In this document: piece by piece, positions 34,758-42,407 of the stretch
How the letters are laid out: every line of letters begins with the position of its first letter
How positions within the stretch are numbered: position 1 is the first letter of the stretch
From: CAVTJL01 sp963752325
GTDB taxonomy: Bacteria; Pseudomonadota; Alphaproteobacteria; Geminicoccales; Geminicoccaceae
Assembly (NCBI GenBank): GCA_963752325.1
Contig: CAVVXU010000006.1
Span: forward strand, 124,001-188,000
Direction of reading: 5' to 3'
DNA length: 64,000 bases
The notes under the pieces: model-generated
Database searches by the model: none
What the model was told of the DNA's origin: nothing
What the model saw: only the letters and a program-made list of their open reading frames with translations
Program-made: the position numbers and the translations under genes

Positions 34758-36764
34758 CTAGGCGGGCACCCGGCGACGGCGGCGGTCGCGCTCGGCCGTC
34801 GCGCGCGGTGCCGGCGTGGGAAGCGCCACGACCTTGGCCAGCTCCGCGTAGGGTGCCGTCTTGTGCGGGAAGGCCATGGCCTCGACGAAGTGGCGCTGGA
34901 ACTCGGGCTCGATCGCCGTCTCCACCTTCTCGATGCGGTCGACCAGCGTCTCGATCTCGCGCCGGGCAGCGCCGCTCAGCAGCGCGATCCTGGCCCCTGT
35001 GCCGGCGGCGTTGCCGACGCCGTGAACGCGCTCGGGGGGGCAGTCGGGAACGAGGCCGAGAACCAAGGCGTGCAGCGGATCAATGTGGCTGCCGAAGGCG
35101 CCCGCCAGCATGATCCGGTCGACCTTCTCGATGCCCATCCGGTCCATGAGCAGGCGGCAGCCCGCATGGAGCGCGGCTTTGGCCAGCTGGATCGCCCGGA
35201 TGTCGGCTTGCGTCACGCGGATCCGGGGCTCGCCCTCATGGAGAAGGAAGGAGAAGGTGCGGCCGTCGGCCTCGATGCGCGGCGAGCGGCCCGCGAGGCG
35301 CCCGTCGATCACGCCGTCGGCCGTGACGATCCGGGCCAGGAAGAGCTCGGCCACGACCTCGATGATGCCCGACCCGCAGATGCCCGTGACGCCGGTCTCG
35401 GCCGCGGCCTCGGCGAAGCCGGGCTCGTCCGACCAGAGCTCCGAGCCGATGATCTTGAAGCGCGGCTCCAGTGTCGTCCGGTCGATGCGCACCCGCTCGA
35501 TGGCGCCCGGTGCCGCGCGCTGGCCTGCGCTGATCTGCGCCCCCTCGAAGGCGGGTCCGGTCGGCGAGGAGCAGGCGAGCAGCCGCTCGCGGTTGCCCAG
35601 CACGATCTCGGCATTGGTGCCGACGTCGACGAGAAGAAGCGTCTCCTCGCTGAGATGCGGCCCCTGGGCCAGGACCACACCCGCGGCGTCCGCACCCACA
35701 TGGCCCGCGATGCAGGGCAGCACATAGACCCTGGCACCGGGATGCAGCGTATCGAGGCCCAGCTCCCGTGCCGGCAGGTCGAGGGCGCCGTCGACCGCGA
35801 GCGCGAAAGGCGCCATGCCGAGCTGGGTCGGATCGATGCCGAGGAAGAGGTGATGCATCACGGGGTTGCCCACCACCACGACCTCGAGCACGAGCTCGGG
35901 CGTGATGCCGGCCTCCTTCGTCACCTCGTCCACAAGCCCGTTCAGGGCCTCGCGCACGGCCCGGGTCATCTCGGCCTCACCGCCCGGGTTCATCATCACA
36001 TAGGAGACCCGGCTCATCAGATCCTCGCCGAAGCGGATCTGCGGGTTCATCAGGCCCGCCGAGGCCTTCACCTCGCCGCTCGTGAGGTCCGTCAGATGTG
36101 CCGCGATCGTGGTCGAGCCGATATCGACCGCAAGGCCGTAGACAGCGCCCTGATAGCCGGGCCAGACGCCCACGATGCGAGTGCCCGCATGCACCGCCAC
36201 GGTCACCGCCCAGGCCCCTCGACGCAGTGCCGCCTGGAGATGCTGGAGGACCTGCAGCTCGGCCGTGAGCCCGGCAAGGCCCCACTGCTGAGTCAGCGCC
36301 TCGGCCAGCCGCTCGAGGTCGCCGCGGGCGCGGCGCATGTCGGGCTCTGCGACCTCCACATAGTAGAGGCGCAGCACCGGATCGAGCGCCACGGGACGGG
36401 CGTCCGCCCGCTTGCGGACCACCTGTCGGTGGAGCTGGCTCTCCGGCGGCACGTCGATGACGAGGTCGTTTTCGATCACGGCCTGGCAGGAGAGACGTCG
36501 GCCTGGAGCCAGCCCCTTGCGCGCAGCGTAGCGCCGTTCGACCTCGGTGAGGTCCGAGAGATGCTCCGCTGCGCTGGCGATGCCGTGCTTGGCGAAGCTG
36601 CCCTCCGCGACCGTCACCTGGCAGCGCCCGCAGAGGGCGCGCCCGCCGCATACGCTGTCGACATCGACCCCGAGCCTACGGGCCGCTGCCAGCAGCCCCG
36701 TGCCCCGCGAGAAGCGGCCCCGCTTGCCCGAGGGCGTGAAGACGACCAGAGGCTCCTCGCTCAT
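34758..36764 (-). CDS. ferredoxin-ASKHA corrinoid reactivating protein (DUF4445, RamA/RACE-like)
   Basis: This 668-residue protein starts with a plant-type [2Fe-2S] domain (Cys39, Cys45, Cys48, Cys93). A linker and an actin-like ASKHA ATPase part follow (AVDIGSTTIAAHLTDLTSGE, about residue 220; LLVDVGTNAEIVLG; GICGSGIIEVVAELF; MLAGAFGSHIDP). Such proteins use ATP to reduce inactive Co(II) corrinoid back to Co(I) in methyltransferases that use methylamines, methoxy compounds or betaines. ATG 36764 overlaps the stop of the upstream gene by four bases. The partner corrinoid protein is three genes upstream in the same operon. Confidence 0.92.
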   Translation of the reverse strand: MSEEPLVVFTPSGKRGRFSRGTGLLAAARRLGVDVDSVCGGRALCGRCQVTVAEGSFAKHGIASAAEHLSDLTEVERRYAARKGLAPGRRLSCQAVIENDLVIDVPPESQLHRQVVRKRADARPVALDPVLRLYYVEVAEPDMRRARGDLERLAEALTQQWGLAGLTAELQVLQHLQAALRRGAWAVTVAVHAGTRIVGVWPGYQGAVYGLAVDIGSTTIAAHLTDLTSGEVKASAGLMNPQIRFGEDLMSRVSYVMMNPGGEAEMTRAVREALNGLVDEVTKEAGITPELVLEVVVVGNPVMHHLFLGIDPTQLGMAPFALAVDGALDLPARELGLDTLHPGARVYVLPCIAGHVGADAAGVVLAQGPHLSEETLLLVDVGTNAEIVLGNRERLLACSSPTGPAFEGAQISAGQRAAPGAIERVRIDRTTLEPRFKIIGSELWSDEPGFAEAAAETGVTGICGSGIIEVVAELFLARIVTADGVIDGRLAGRSPRIEADGRTFSFLLHEGEPRIRVTQADIRAIQLAKAALHAGCRLLMDRMGIEKVDRIMLAGAFGSHIDPLHALVLGLVPDCPPERVHGVGNAAGTGARIALLSGAARREIETLVDRIEKVETAIEPEFQRHFVEAMAFPHKTAPYAELAKVVALPTPAPRATAERDRRRRRVPA

Positions 36765-37081
36765 CGGCTCTGCGTCTCGGGATCGGGCTCGTTGCCCAAG
36801 GTGCCCACGAGCTCCCTCAGCGCGCCCGCGTCGTAGGAGGCCTCGAGGCGGTCGGCAGCGGCCTGCGCTTCGGCCTCGAGATCCTCGCCGCAGGGTTTGG
36901 GCGGGTCTCGCCGCCACTCGTTCAGATAGGCGTCGGTACCGGTCAGGCCGGCGCGCATGGCGGCGCGGTCGATCGCCTCCTGGAACCGATCGCTCAGCTG
37001 TCGCCGTGCGGTCCGGCGGCCAGCACGGACGATCACCTGGGCCGGAATGGCCCGCCAGCGCACGATCACGAGCTCGGCCAT
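36761..37081 (-). CDS. 'virulence factor' domain protein of corrinoid operons
   Basis: A 106-residue cytoplasmic protein beginning MAELVIVRWRAIPAQVIVR, matching the short family labelled 'virulence factor' (PF13769-like); that label is historical and tells nothing of function. ATG 37081 is chosen because a longer frame (to 37138) runs into the upstream gene. It is coupled to the ferredoxin-ASKHA gene (ATGA) and follows DUF1638 with a 7-base gap. I recall this family mostly beside corrinoid methyl-transfer genes in alphaproteobacteria, so a helper role there is inferred. Confidence 0.75.
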   Translation of the reverse strand: MAELVIVRWRAIPAQVIVRAGRRTARRQLSDRFQEAIDRAAMRAGLTGTDAYLNEWRRDPPKPCGEDLEAEAQAAADRLEASYDAGALRELVGTLGNEPDPETQSR

Positions 37082-37088
37082 GGGCGCC

Positions 37089-37682
37089 TCAGGCAGCCTG
37101 CCGCAGAAAGAGCTCGATCTCGCCGAGACCGGTGGCATGCCGCTCGAAGGCTAGGCCGAGCCGGGCTGCCGCCGCGCGCGCCTTGGCTTCGACCGCCGGG
37201 CTGTCGGTCTGGGCCAGCCAGACGAGGCGCCGATAGTTCTCGAAGTAGAGCGGCAGCAGCTCCGGGTGGCGGTCGAGGCCCAGCCCGCGCCACACCAGCG
37301 TCTCGAACTGGCGTGCCAGGAAATCAGTGAGATAGAAGGTGCCGGGCTCGGCCGTGGCCAGGGCGTCGAAGACGGCCTCGCTCGCATAGAACGCGTAGCA
37401 GTGCGGGCCGGCGATCCGCTCGACCCCTTCCTCGGCCAGCACGCGGTCGAGCTCGCCGCCGGTGCCGCAGTCGCCATAGAGGACGAGCAGCCGGGCATAG
37501 TGCGGCCGCCAGCGCCGGATCGCCTGGCGGATCCGCTCGGGGATGCGATCCGGGCGGTTGTGCAGCGAGGCCGGCAGGCAGCGGAGGTCGATGGCATCGA
37601 GGCGGTTGGCGTCGATGACGGCGCGAAGCTCGCGCGCCAGCGCGCCGCAGGCGATGACAAGCGTGCGTCCTGTCTCGACCAT
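37089..37682 (-). CDS. DUF1638 family protein, Cys-rich
   Basis: The 197-residue protein has the DUF1638 layout: VIACGALARELRAVI (Cys12), RCLPASLHNRPD (Cys35, His41), LLVLYGDCGTGGELD (Cys72) and HCYAFYAS (Cys95). The four cysteines and His are spaced as in a metal or cofactor site. Function is not known; family members sit with corrinoid proteins and MttB-like methyltransferases. ATG 37682 is 7 bp after the corrinoid protein stop, so the genes form one operon. Confidence 0.85.
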   Translation of the reverse strand: MVETGRTLVIACGALARELRAVIDANRLDAIDLRCLPASLHNRPDRIPERIRQAIRRWRPHYARLLVLYGDCGTGGELDRVLAEEGVERIAGPHCYAFYASEAVFDALATAEPGTFYLTDFLARQFETLVWRGLGLDRHPELLPLYFENYRRLVWLAQTDSPAVEAKARAAAARLGLAFERHATGLGEIELFLRQAA

Positions 37683-37689
37683 GGGCGGG

Positions 37690-38397
37690 CTATGCCGGCA
37701 CGGGCGAGCGATTGTGGCGCTGCGCCATGAAGCGCTTGGCCGTCTCGACCGCCACCGACGCATCGCGGCAATAGGCGTCGGCGCCGACCGCCTGAGCGAA
37801 GCTCTCGTTCAGGGGCGCGCCGCCGACCAGCACCACATAGTCGTCGCGGATGCCGGTCTCGATCATCGTGTCGATGACGATCTTCATGTAGGGCATGGTC
37901 GTCGTCAGCAGGGCCGACATGCCGAGAATGTCCGCCTTGTGCTCCTTGAGGGCGGCCAGATACTTGTCGACGTCGCAATTGACGCCGAGGTTCACGACCT
38001 CGAAGCCGGCACCCTCCATCATCATCGCCACCAGGTTCTTGCCGATGTCGTGGATGTCGCCCTTGACGGTGCCGATGACCATCTTGCCGACGGTGGGCGC
38101 CCCGGTCTCGGCGAGCAGCGGCCGCAGGATCGCCATGCCGCCCTTCATGGCATTGGCGGAGAGAAGGACCTCGGGCACGAAGAGAATGCCGTCGCGGAAG
38201 TCGATGCCGACGATCGTCATGCCGCCGACCAGTGCCTCGGTCAGGACCGCATAGGGCTCCCAGCCGCGCTCCAGGAGGATGTTGACGCCCTCCTCGACCT
38301 CTGGCTTGAGCCCGTCGTAGAGGTCATCCTGGATCTGCTTGACGAGCTCGTCGTCGTCCAGCTCGCGAAGATCGAGATCGCCGCCCGCCTCGCTCAT
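37690..38397 (-). CDS. methyltransferase corrinoid protein (B12-binding)
   Basis: A 235-residue two-domain corrinoid carrier: an N-terminal helical cap (VEEGVNILLERGWEP...LFVPEVLLSANAMKGGM) and a Rossmann-like B12 domain with GDIHDIGKN (113-121). His116 there is the lower cobalt ligand, and GMSALLTTTM and VLVGGAPLN follow. It resembles MttC/MtbC/DhaC-type proteins that carry methyl groups between an MttB-like enzyme and tetrahydrofolate. ATG 38397 is chosen since GGAG lies six bases before it. It leads the four-gene operon; no methyltransferase gene is in the window. Confidence 0.92.
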   Translation of the reverse strand: MSEAGGDLDLRELDDDELVKQIQDDLYDGLKPEVEEGVNILLERGWEPYAVLTEALVGGMTIVGIDFRDGILFVPEVLLSANAMKGGMAILRPLLAETGAPTVGKMVIGTVKGDIHDIGKNLVAMMMEGAGFEVVNLGVNCDVDKYLAALKEHKADILGMSALLTTTMPYMKIVIDTMIETGIRDDYVVLVGGAPLNESFAQAVGADAYCRDASVAVETAKRFMAQRHNRSPVPA

Positions 38398-38581
38398 CAC
38401 CATCTCCGTCCGGCCGCCACGCATCACCCTGACCCCGCCTTAGCGAGGCGCCATTGCCACACTTGCGACTGCGCGACCGATCGCCGCTGCAATGCGACAA
38501 GCGGACCGGTGGTTTCTCTACCGTGCTGTGGCCCGGTCGAAGATACTGGGCTCGTTTGCGGTACGGTGGCGGCTTTCGGCC

Positions 38582-39049
38582 ATGCGGCACTCCTTCGAGC
38601 AGTTGGCTTTGGCCCTGAGCGGCGCTCTCTTTCTGGAGGCATGCGCGGGAGGGGCTGCCGCACCGGGACAGCCCGAAGCTTCACGGCCACAGCGCGTTGC
38701 CAGGGGCGAGCCCGAGGGCGCTGCCGCATGGGCTCGCGCGACGCCCCTCATCTTCGCCACGCTCGACACCTCGGGCGACGGCCTCATCGAGGTGCGGGAG
38801 ATCGAGGCCGCTCTGAGGGATGCCGCGATCGACGGCCTGTCCCCGATCCCCGACATCGAGCTGCAAGGCCTTCTCGCCAATGGCGATCGCAATGGCGACG
38901 GCAAGATCGATCCGATGGAGCTCAGCTTCTTTCGAACCCGCGTCTTCGTGCTGCTCGACCGCAACCGTGACGGGAAGCTCGGAGCCTCTGATCTCGCGGT
39001 GGCCGATGTCGTCGTGGGCTACGCCTACCGGCCGCGGCTGCCCTATTGA
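38582..39049 (+). CDS. EF-hand lipoprotein
   Basis: A 155-residue protein with a lipoprotein signal peptide (lipobox LEAC, Cys21) and three EF-hand loops with canonical Asp/Gly positions: residues 62-73 (DTSGDGLIEVRE), 102-113 (DRNGDGKIDPME) and 126-137 (DRNRDGKLGASD). It should bind calcium at the periplasmic face of a membrane. The frame is open upstream to 38492, but ATG 38582 is the start that gives a proper signal peptide. Its function is unknown; it is divergent from the corrinoid operon. Confidence 0.78.
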   Translation: MRHSFEQLALALSGALFLEACAGGAAAPGQPEASRPQRVARGEPEGAAAWARATPLIFATLDTSGDGLIEVREIEAALRDAAIDGLSPIPDIELQGLLANGDRNGDGKIDPMELSFFRTRVFVLLDRNRDGKLGASDLAVADVVVGYAYRPRLPY

Positions 39050-39080
39050 CGGGCGCTCCGGGCCGTCAGCGTGACCGGCA

Positions 39081-39110
39081 TTGCGGACGCGCTGTCGGCT
39101 CGCCTAGGAT
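39081..39110 (+). promoter_or_regulatory. candidate dgcNA promoter
   Basis: TTGCGG (39081-39086) and TAGGAT (39105-39110), 18 bp apart, lie in the 94 bp gap before dgcN. This gives a leader of about 27 bases containing CAGGAA near the start codon. Sequence inference only. Confidence 0.45.
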
Positions 39111-39143
39111 CGCCCACATCACCCGCGACGACACGCAGGAATC

Positions 39144-40139
39144 ATGGAAGCGCCCTATCTGCTCTTTCTCGGCGACGTCGCCGATCAGCTCGCCGCGAAG
39201 ACGGCCCATGGAATCAAGGATTGGCGGCCCGAGCTTTGCTACGGCCAGCTTCGCCTGCCCGACTGCAAGGCCGATCTCGGCCTGCAGGACGTTACCGTGG
39301 CGGAAGCGAAGGCGGCCGGCTGTCGGACGCTCATCGTCGGCGTCGCGAACTCGGGCGGCTTTCTCCCCGACCACTGGGTTCCGACCATCGTCGAGGCGGT
39401 CGAGGCAGGCATGGGTATCGCGTCGGGCCTTCATCAGCGCCTGGGGGACATTCCGGCCGTTCGGGAGGCCGCCGAGCGCCACGGTGTCACGCTCTTCGAT
39501 GCCCGCCACCCGACCCAGCGCTTCCGCACCGGCACGGGCGTCAAGCGCACCGGCAAGCGACTGCTGACCGTCGGCACCGACTGCTCGTGCGGCAAGAAGT
39601 ACACGGCACTCGCCATCGAGAAGGAGATGCTGGCGCGCGGTATCGACGCCACCTTCCGCGGTACCGGCCAGACGGGCGTGATGATCTCGGGTGCGGGCGT
39701 CGCCATCGATGCCGTGGTGGCAGACTTCATCGCCGGTGCTGTCGAGTGGCTGAGCCCGGACAACGAGCCCGGTCACTGGGACGTCATCGAGGGGCAGGGC
39801 TCTCTCTTTCACCCGGCTTTCGCCGGCGTGACGCTGGGCCTGATCCACGGCGCCCAGCCGGATGCTCTCGTTCTCTGCCACGAGCCCACCCGCACCCACA
39901 TGCGGGGCCTGAAGCATCTGCCGCTGCCGAGCATGCGGACCTGCATCGAGGCGTGTCTCCAGTCGGCAAGGCTCACCAACAGGGAGGTCCGCGCTGTCGG
40001 TGTCAGCGTGAACACCACCAATCTCGACCCGACCGAGCGCCTCGACTATCTCGCCCGCGTGTCGGGCGAGATGGGCCTGCCGGCGGTGGACCCCATCGCC
40101 ACCGGCGTAGGTCCCATCGTCGACCGCCTGGCGGACTAG
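39144..40139 (+). CDS. dgcN: DUF1611 protein, DgcN family (D-glutamate N-acetyltransferase)
   Basis: The 331-residue protein is a DUF1611 member with an N-terminal Rossmann-like domain (LIVGVANSGGFLPDHW, about 63-78) and a P-loop-like C-terminal domain (VGTDCSCGKKYTAL, 143-156; GTGQTGVMISG). DgcN has been described as acetylating D-glutamate in a two-step catabolic route. The next gene, 4 bp downstream, encodes an enolase-superfamily enzyme of DgcA type, and this pairing is the main support for the name. Confidence 0.85.
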   Translation: MEAPYLLFLGDVADQLAAKTAHGIKDWRPELCYGQLRLPDCKADLGLQDVTVAEAKAAGCRTLIVGVANSGGFLPDHWVPTIVEAVEAGMGIASGLHQRLGDIPAVREAAERHGVTLFDARHPTQRFRTGTGVKRTGKRLLTVGTDCSCGKKYTALAIEKEMLARGIDATFRGTGQTGVMISGAGVAIDAVVADFIAGAVEWLSPDNEPGHWDVIEGQGSLFHPAFAGVTLGLIHGAQPDALVLCHEPTRTHMRGLKHLPLPSMRTCIEACLQSARLTNREVRAVGVSVNTTNLDPTERLDYLARVSGEMGLPAVDPIATGVGPIVDRLAD

Positions 40140-40143
40140 CTCG

Positions 40144-41127
40144 ATGAAGCGCCGGCTCCTTGCTCGTCGCGAGGTCTTTCCCATCAGGGGCAGCTTCACG
40201 ATAAGCCGCGGCTCGCGCACCGAGGCGGAGGTCGTCCTCGTCGAGATCGAGGAAGGCGGGGCAGTCGGTCGGGGCGAGTGTGTCCCCTATCCGCGCTACG
40301 GCGAGAGCCCGGCCCAGACGCTGGAGGCGATCGAGGGCCTGCGGGGCCTCGTCGAGGGTGGCGGGACGCGGGACGAGCTGCAGGCGGCGCTGGCCGCCGG
40401 GGCGGCGCGCAACGCGCTCGACTGCGCGCTCTGGGATCTCGAGGCGAAGCTCGCCGGCGAGCCGGCCTGGCGTCTGGCCGGGCTCCAGGAGCCGAAGCCG
40501 GTCGTCACGGCCTATACCATCTCGCTCGGTTCGCCCGAGACCATGGCCGAGGCCGCAGCGCGGGCGGCCGACCGGCCCCTCCTCAAGGTCAAGCTCGGTG
40601 GCGAGGGCGACATCGAGCGGGTCCGGGCGGTGAAGGCGGCGGCGCCGCGGGCGCGCCTGGTCGCCGACGCCAACGAAGCCTGGTCGCCGGCGACGGTCCT
40701 GCCCTATGCGCGGGCGCTGGCCGATCTGGGCGTCGAGATGATCGAGCAGCCCCTGCCGGCGGGTCAGGACCAGATCCTTCAGGGCCTGGCCCGGCCTCTG
40801 TCGTTCGGCGCGGACGAGAGCTGCCACACGCGCGAGGGGCTGGAGGCGCTGCGCCGGGCCTATGACGTCGTCAACATCAAGCTCGACAAAACCGGTGGTC
40901 TCACCGAGGCGCTGGCCATGGCCAAGCAGGCACGCGCGCTCGGCTTCGAGATCATGCTGGGCTGCATGGTCGGCACGAGTCTCGCGATGGCGCCGTCGAT
41001 GATGCTTACCGGCATGGCGCGGTACGTCGACCTGGACGGCCCGCTCCTGCTGGCGCGCGATCGGGAGCCGGGCCTGGGCTACGATGGCGGGCTCGTGCAC
41101 CCTCCGTCGCGCACCTTCTGGGGCTGA
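40144..41127 (+). CDS. dgcA: enolase-superfamily epimerase/racemase, DgcA type
   Basis: A 327-residue muconate-lactonizing subgroup enzyme. Acid-base lysines are in KVK (148, 150) and Lys249 in KLDKTGG; Mg ligands are Asp175 (DANEAW), Glu201 (IEQP) and Asp224 (GADES). The family includes L-Ala-D/L-Glu epimerases; placed directly after dgcN it fits DgcA, which racemises N-acetyl-D-glutamate so that it can enter L-glutamate metabolism. A dipeptide epimerase for peptidoglycan peptides is the alternative. Confidence 0.87.
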   Translation: MKRRLLARREVFPIRGSFTISRGSRTEAEVVLVEIEEGGAVGRGECVPYPRYGESPAQTLEAIEGLRGLVEGGGTRDELQAALAAGAARNALDCALWDLEAKLAGEPAWRLAGLQEPKPVVTAYTISLGSPETMAEAAARAADRPLLKVKLGGEGDIERVRAVKAAAPRARLVADANEAWSPATVLPYARALADLGVEMIEQPLPAGQDQILQGLARPLSFGADESCHTREGLEALRRAYDVVNIKLDKTGGLTEALAMAKQARALGFEIMLGCMVGTSLAMAPSMMLTGMARYVDLDGPLLLARDREPGLGYDGGLVHPPSRTFWG

Positions 41128-41139
41128 GCGGCATGCGTC

Positions 41140-42315
41140 TCAGGGCTTGAAGAGGTAGAGCCGGTCTCCCTGCACGGCGGCGAGGCCGCCGCTCGCGTCG
41201 AGCTCCACCGCGTAACCGAAATCGGTTTGGGGTGTCGGCGTGGACGCGGTGAGGCGAGCCTCGATCTGCCAGGATTTGCCATCGGCCGAGCCCGAATAGA
41301 GATAGGCCACGCCGCAGCGGGGCGCCAAGCTCGAGCAGGTTCCACGCGGCGAGCCGATGAGGAGCCTTTGGCCGTCGGCCGAGAGTGCCAGCGCCTCGCC
41401 GAAGCCGCCGGCGCTGTCCTCGGGAGGAGCGATCTTCGCCACGCGCTTCCAGCCCTCCCCCGCCTTGGCGACGAGGTAGACCGACTGGTCGCTGCCGATG
41501 GCGAGGAGGCGGGCATCGGGGGTCATGGCCATCGCCTCGCCGAACGTGCCTTCGCCGCGATCGGCGGGCTCGAGCGTGCTCGCCAGGCCCCAGCCGTTGG
41601 GCTGCCCTGTGAAGACCAGGAGCTGGCCGGGGTCGCCGGTCAGACCCTGGCCACCCGCCACCACGACGGCAGCCCCGTCCGTCAGGCCCAGGGTGCCGCC
41701 GAAGCCGATATTGTCGATGGCCGGATCGGGCTCGGCGAAGACGCCGCTCAGCTTCCAGTGGCCGCCTTCCTCCTGGAACAGGGACGCCGAGCCGCAACGA
41801 TCGGCCGGAACGCCCATCCGGCAGCCATAGTTGAGGGCACCGATCGCGACGGCTCGCCCGTCCGGCGACAGAGCGATGCCGGGCGGCGCCGGATGGTCGT
41901 ATCCCTTCTTGCCCTCTATCGTCAGATCGCCATCGGGCTCGATGCCGTCCGTGCCGATGCGGAAGACCCTGCCCTGGCCGCGGGTGTAGGCCTGGATCGC
42001 GATCGTCCCGCCATCACGCGACATGACGGCCACCGTCGGCACGCAGCCGACCGCATCGGTCTTGCGGGCCAGGAGGTCCGAGCGTGGTTTCGGCGTGCCA
42101 GCTTCGAGATCATAGACCCGGAGCCGCCAGCAGCCATCGGGGGCCGTCGCCATGGTCGCCATTCGCAAGCCGTCGGCACTGAGCCCGCCGGCGATGATCT
42201 GCTCGCCTGCCGGCAGCACGGCGCTTGGCTGCGGCGCGGCGGGCTCGTTCGCTCGGACGGCTGAAGGGAGAGCAGCAAAGGCGGCCGCGAGCGCGAGCAG
42301 GCAGAGGCGGGGCAT
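41140..42315 (-). CDS. exported beta-propeller protein with FG-GAP-like repeats
   Basis: ATG 42315 opens a signal peptide (MPRLCLLALAAAFAALPSAVRA). The 391-residue protein then carries repeated blade motifs such as GEAMAMTPDARLLAIGS, GEALALSADGQRLLIGS, GIALSPDGRAVAIG and FGYAVELDASGG, about 50 residues apart. It should form a periplasmic or surface beta-propeller, possibly binding calcium or glycan. It lies 92 bp downstream of mdoH on the same strand and may be co-transcribed. No specific family beyond FG-GAP/WD-like repeats was recognised. Confidence 0.72.
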   Translation of the reverse strand: MPRLCLLALAAAFAALPSAVRANEPAAPQPSAVLPAGEQIIAGGLSADGLRMATMATAPDGCWRLRVYDLEAGTPKPRSDLLARKTDAVGCVPTVAVMSRDGGTIAIQAYTRGQGRVFRIGTDGIEPDGDLTIEGKKGYDHPAPPGIALSPDGRAVAIGALNYGCRMGVPADRCGSASLFQEEGGHWKLSGVFAEPDPAIDNIGFGGTLGLTDGAAVVVAGGQGLTGDPGQLLVFTGQPNGWGLASTLEPADRGEGTFGEAMAMTPDARLLAIGSDQSVYLVAKAGEGWKRVAKIAPPEDSAGGFGEALALSADGQRLLIGSPRGTCSSLAPRCGVAYLYSGSADGKSWQIEARLTASTPTPQTDFGYAVELDASGGLAAVQGDRLYLFKP

Positions 42316-42407
42316 TGGCGGCTCCTGATGTGGCAGCGGCGCGTTGGCCGCGCAGCAATAGGCGAGGCTCGAGGCCGAGGGCAAGAACGCCGCCGGCGCA
42401 GGCGAGG

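Noticed and set aside
33765..36836. Long plus-strand frame (1023 residues) opposite the ferredoxin-ASKHA gene
   Set aside because: It is antisense to two genes with clear motifs and has typical shadow composition.
36761..37081. A pathogenicity gene because of the 'virulence factor' domain name
   Set aside because: The label is historical; the context is a metabolic corrinoid operon and nothing else suggests virulence.
34758..38397. A cobalamin riboswitch controlling the corrinoid operon
   Set aside because: The 184 bp between the corrinoid gene start and the divergent EF-hand gene does not show a B12-box (GCCACTG-like) that I can recognise.
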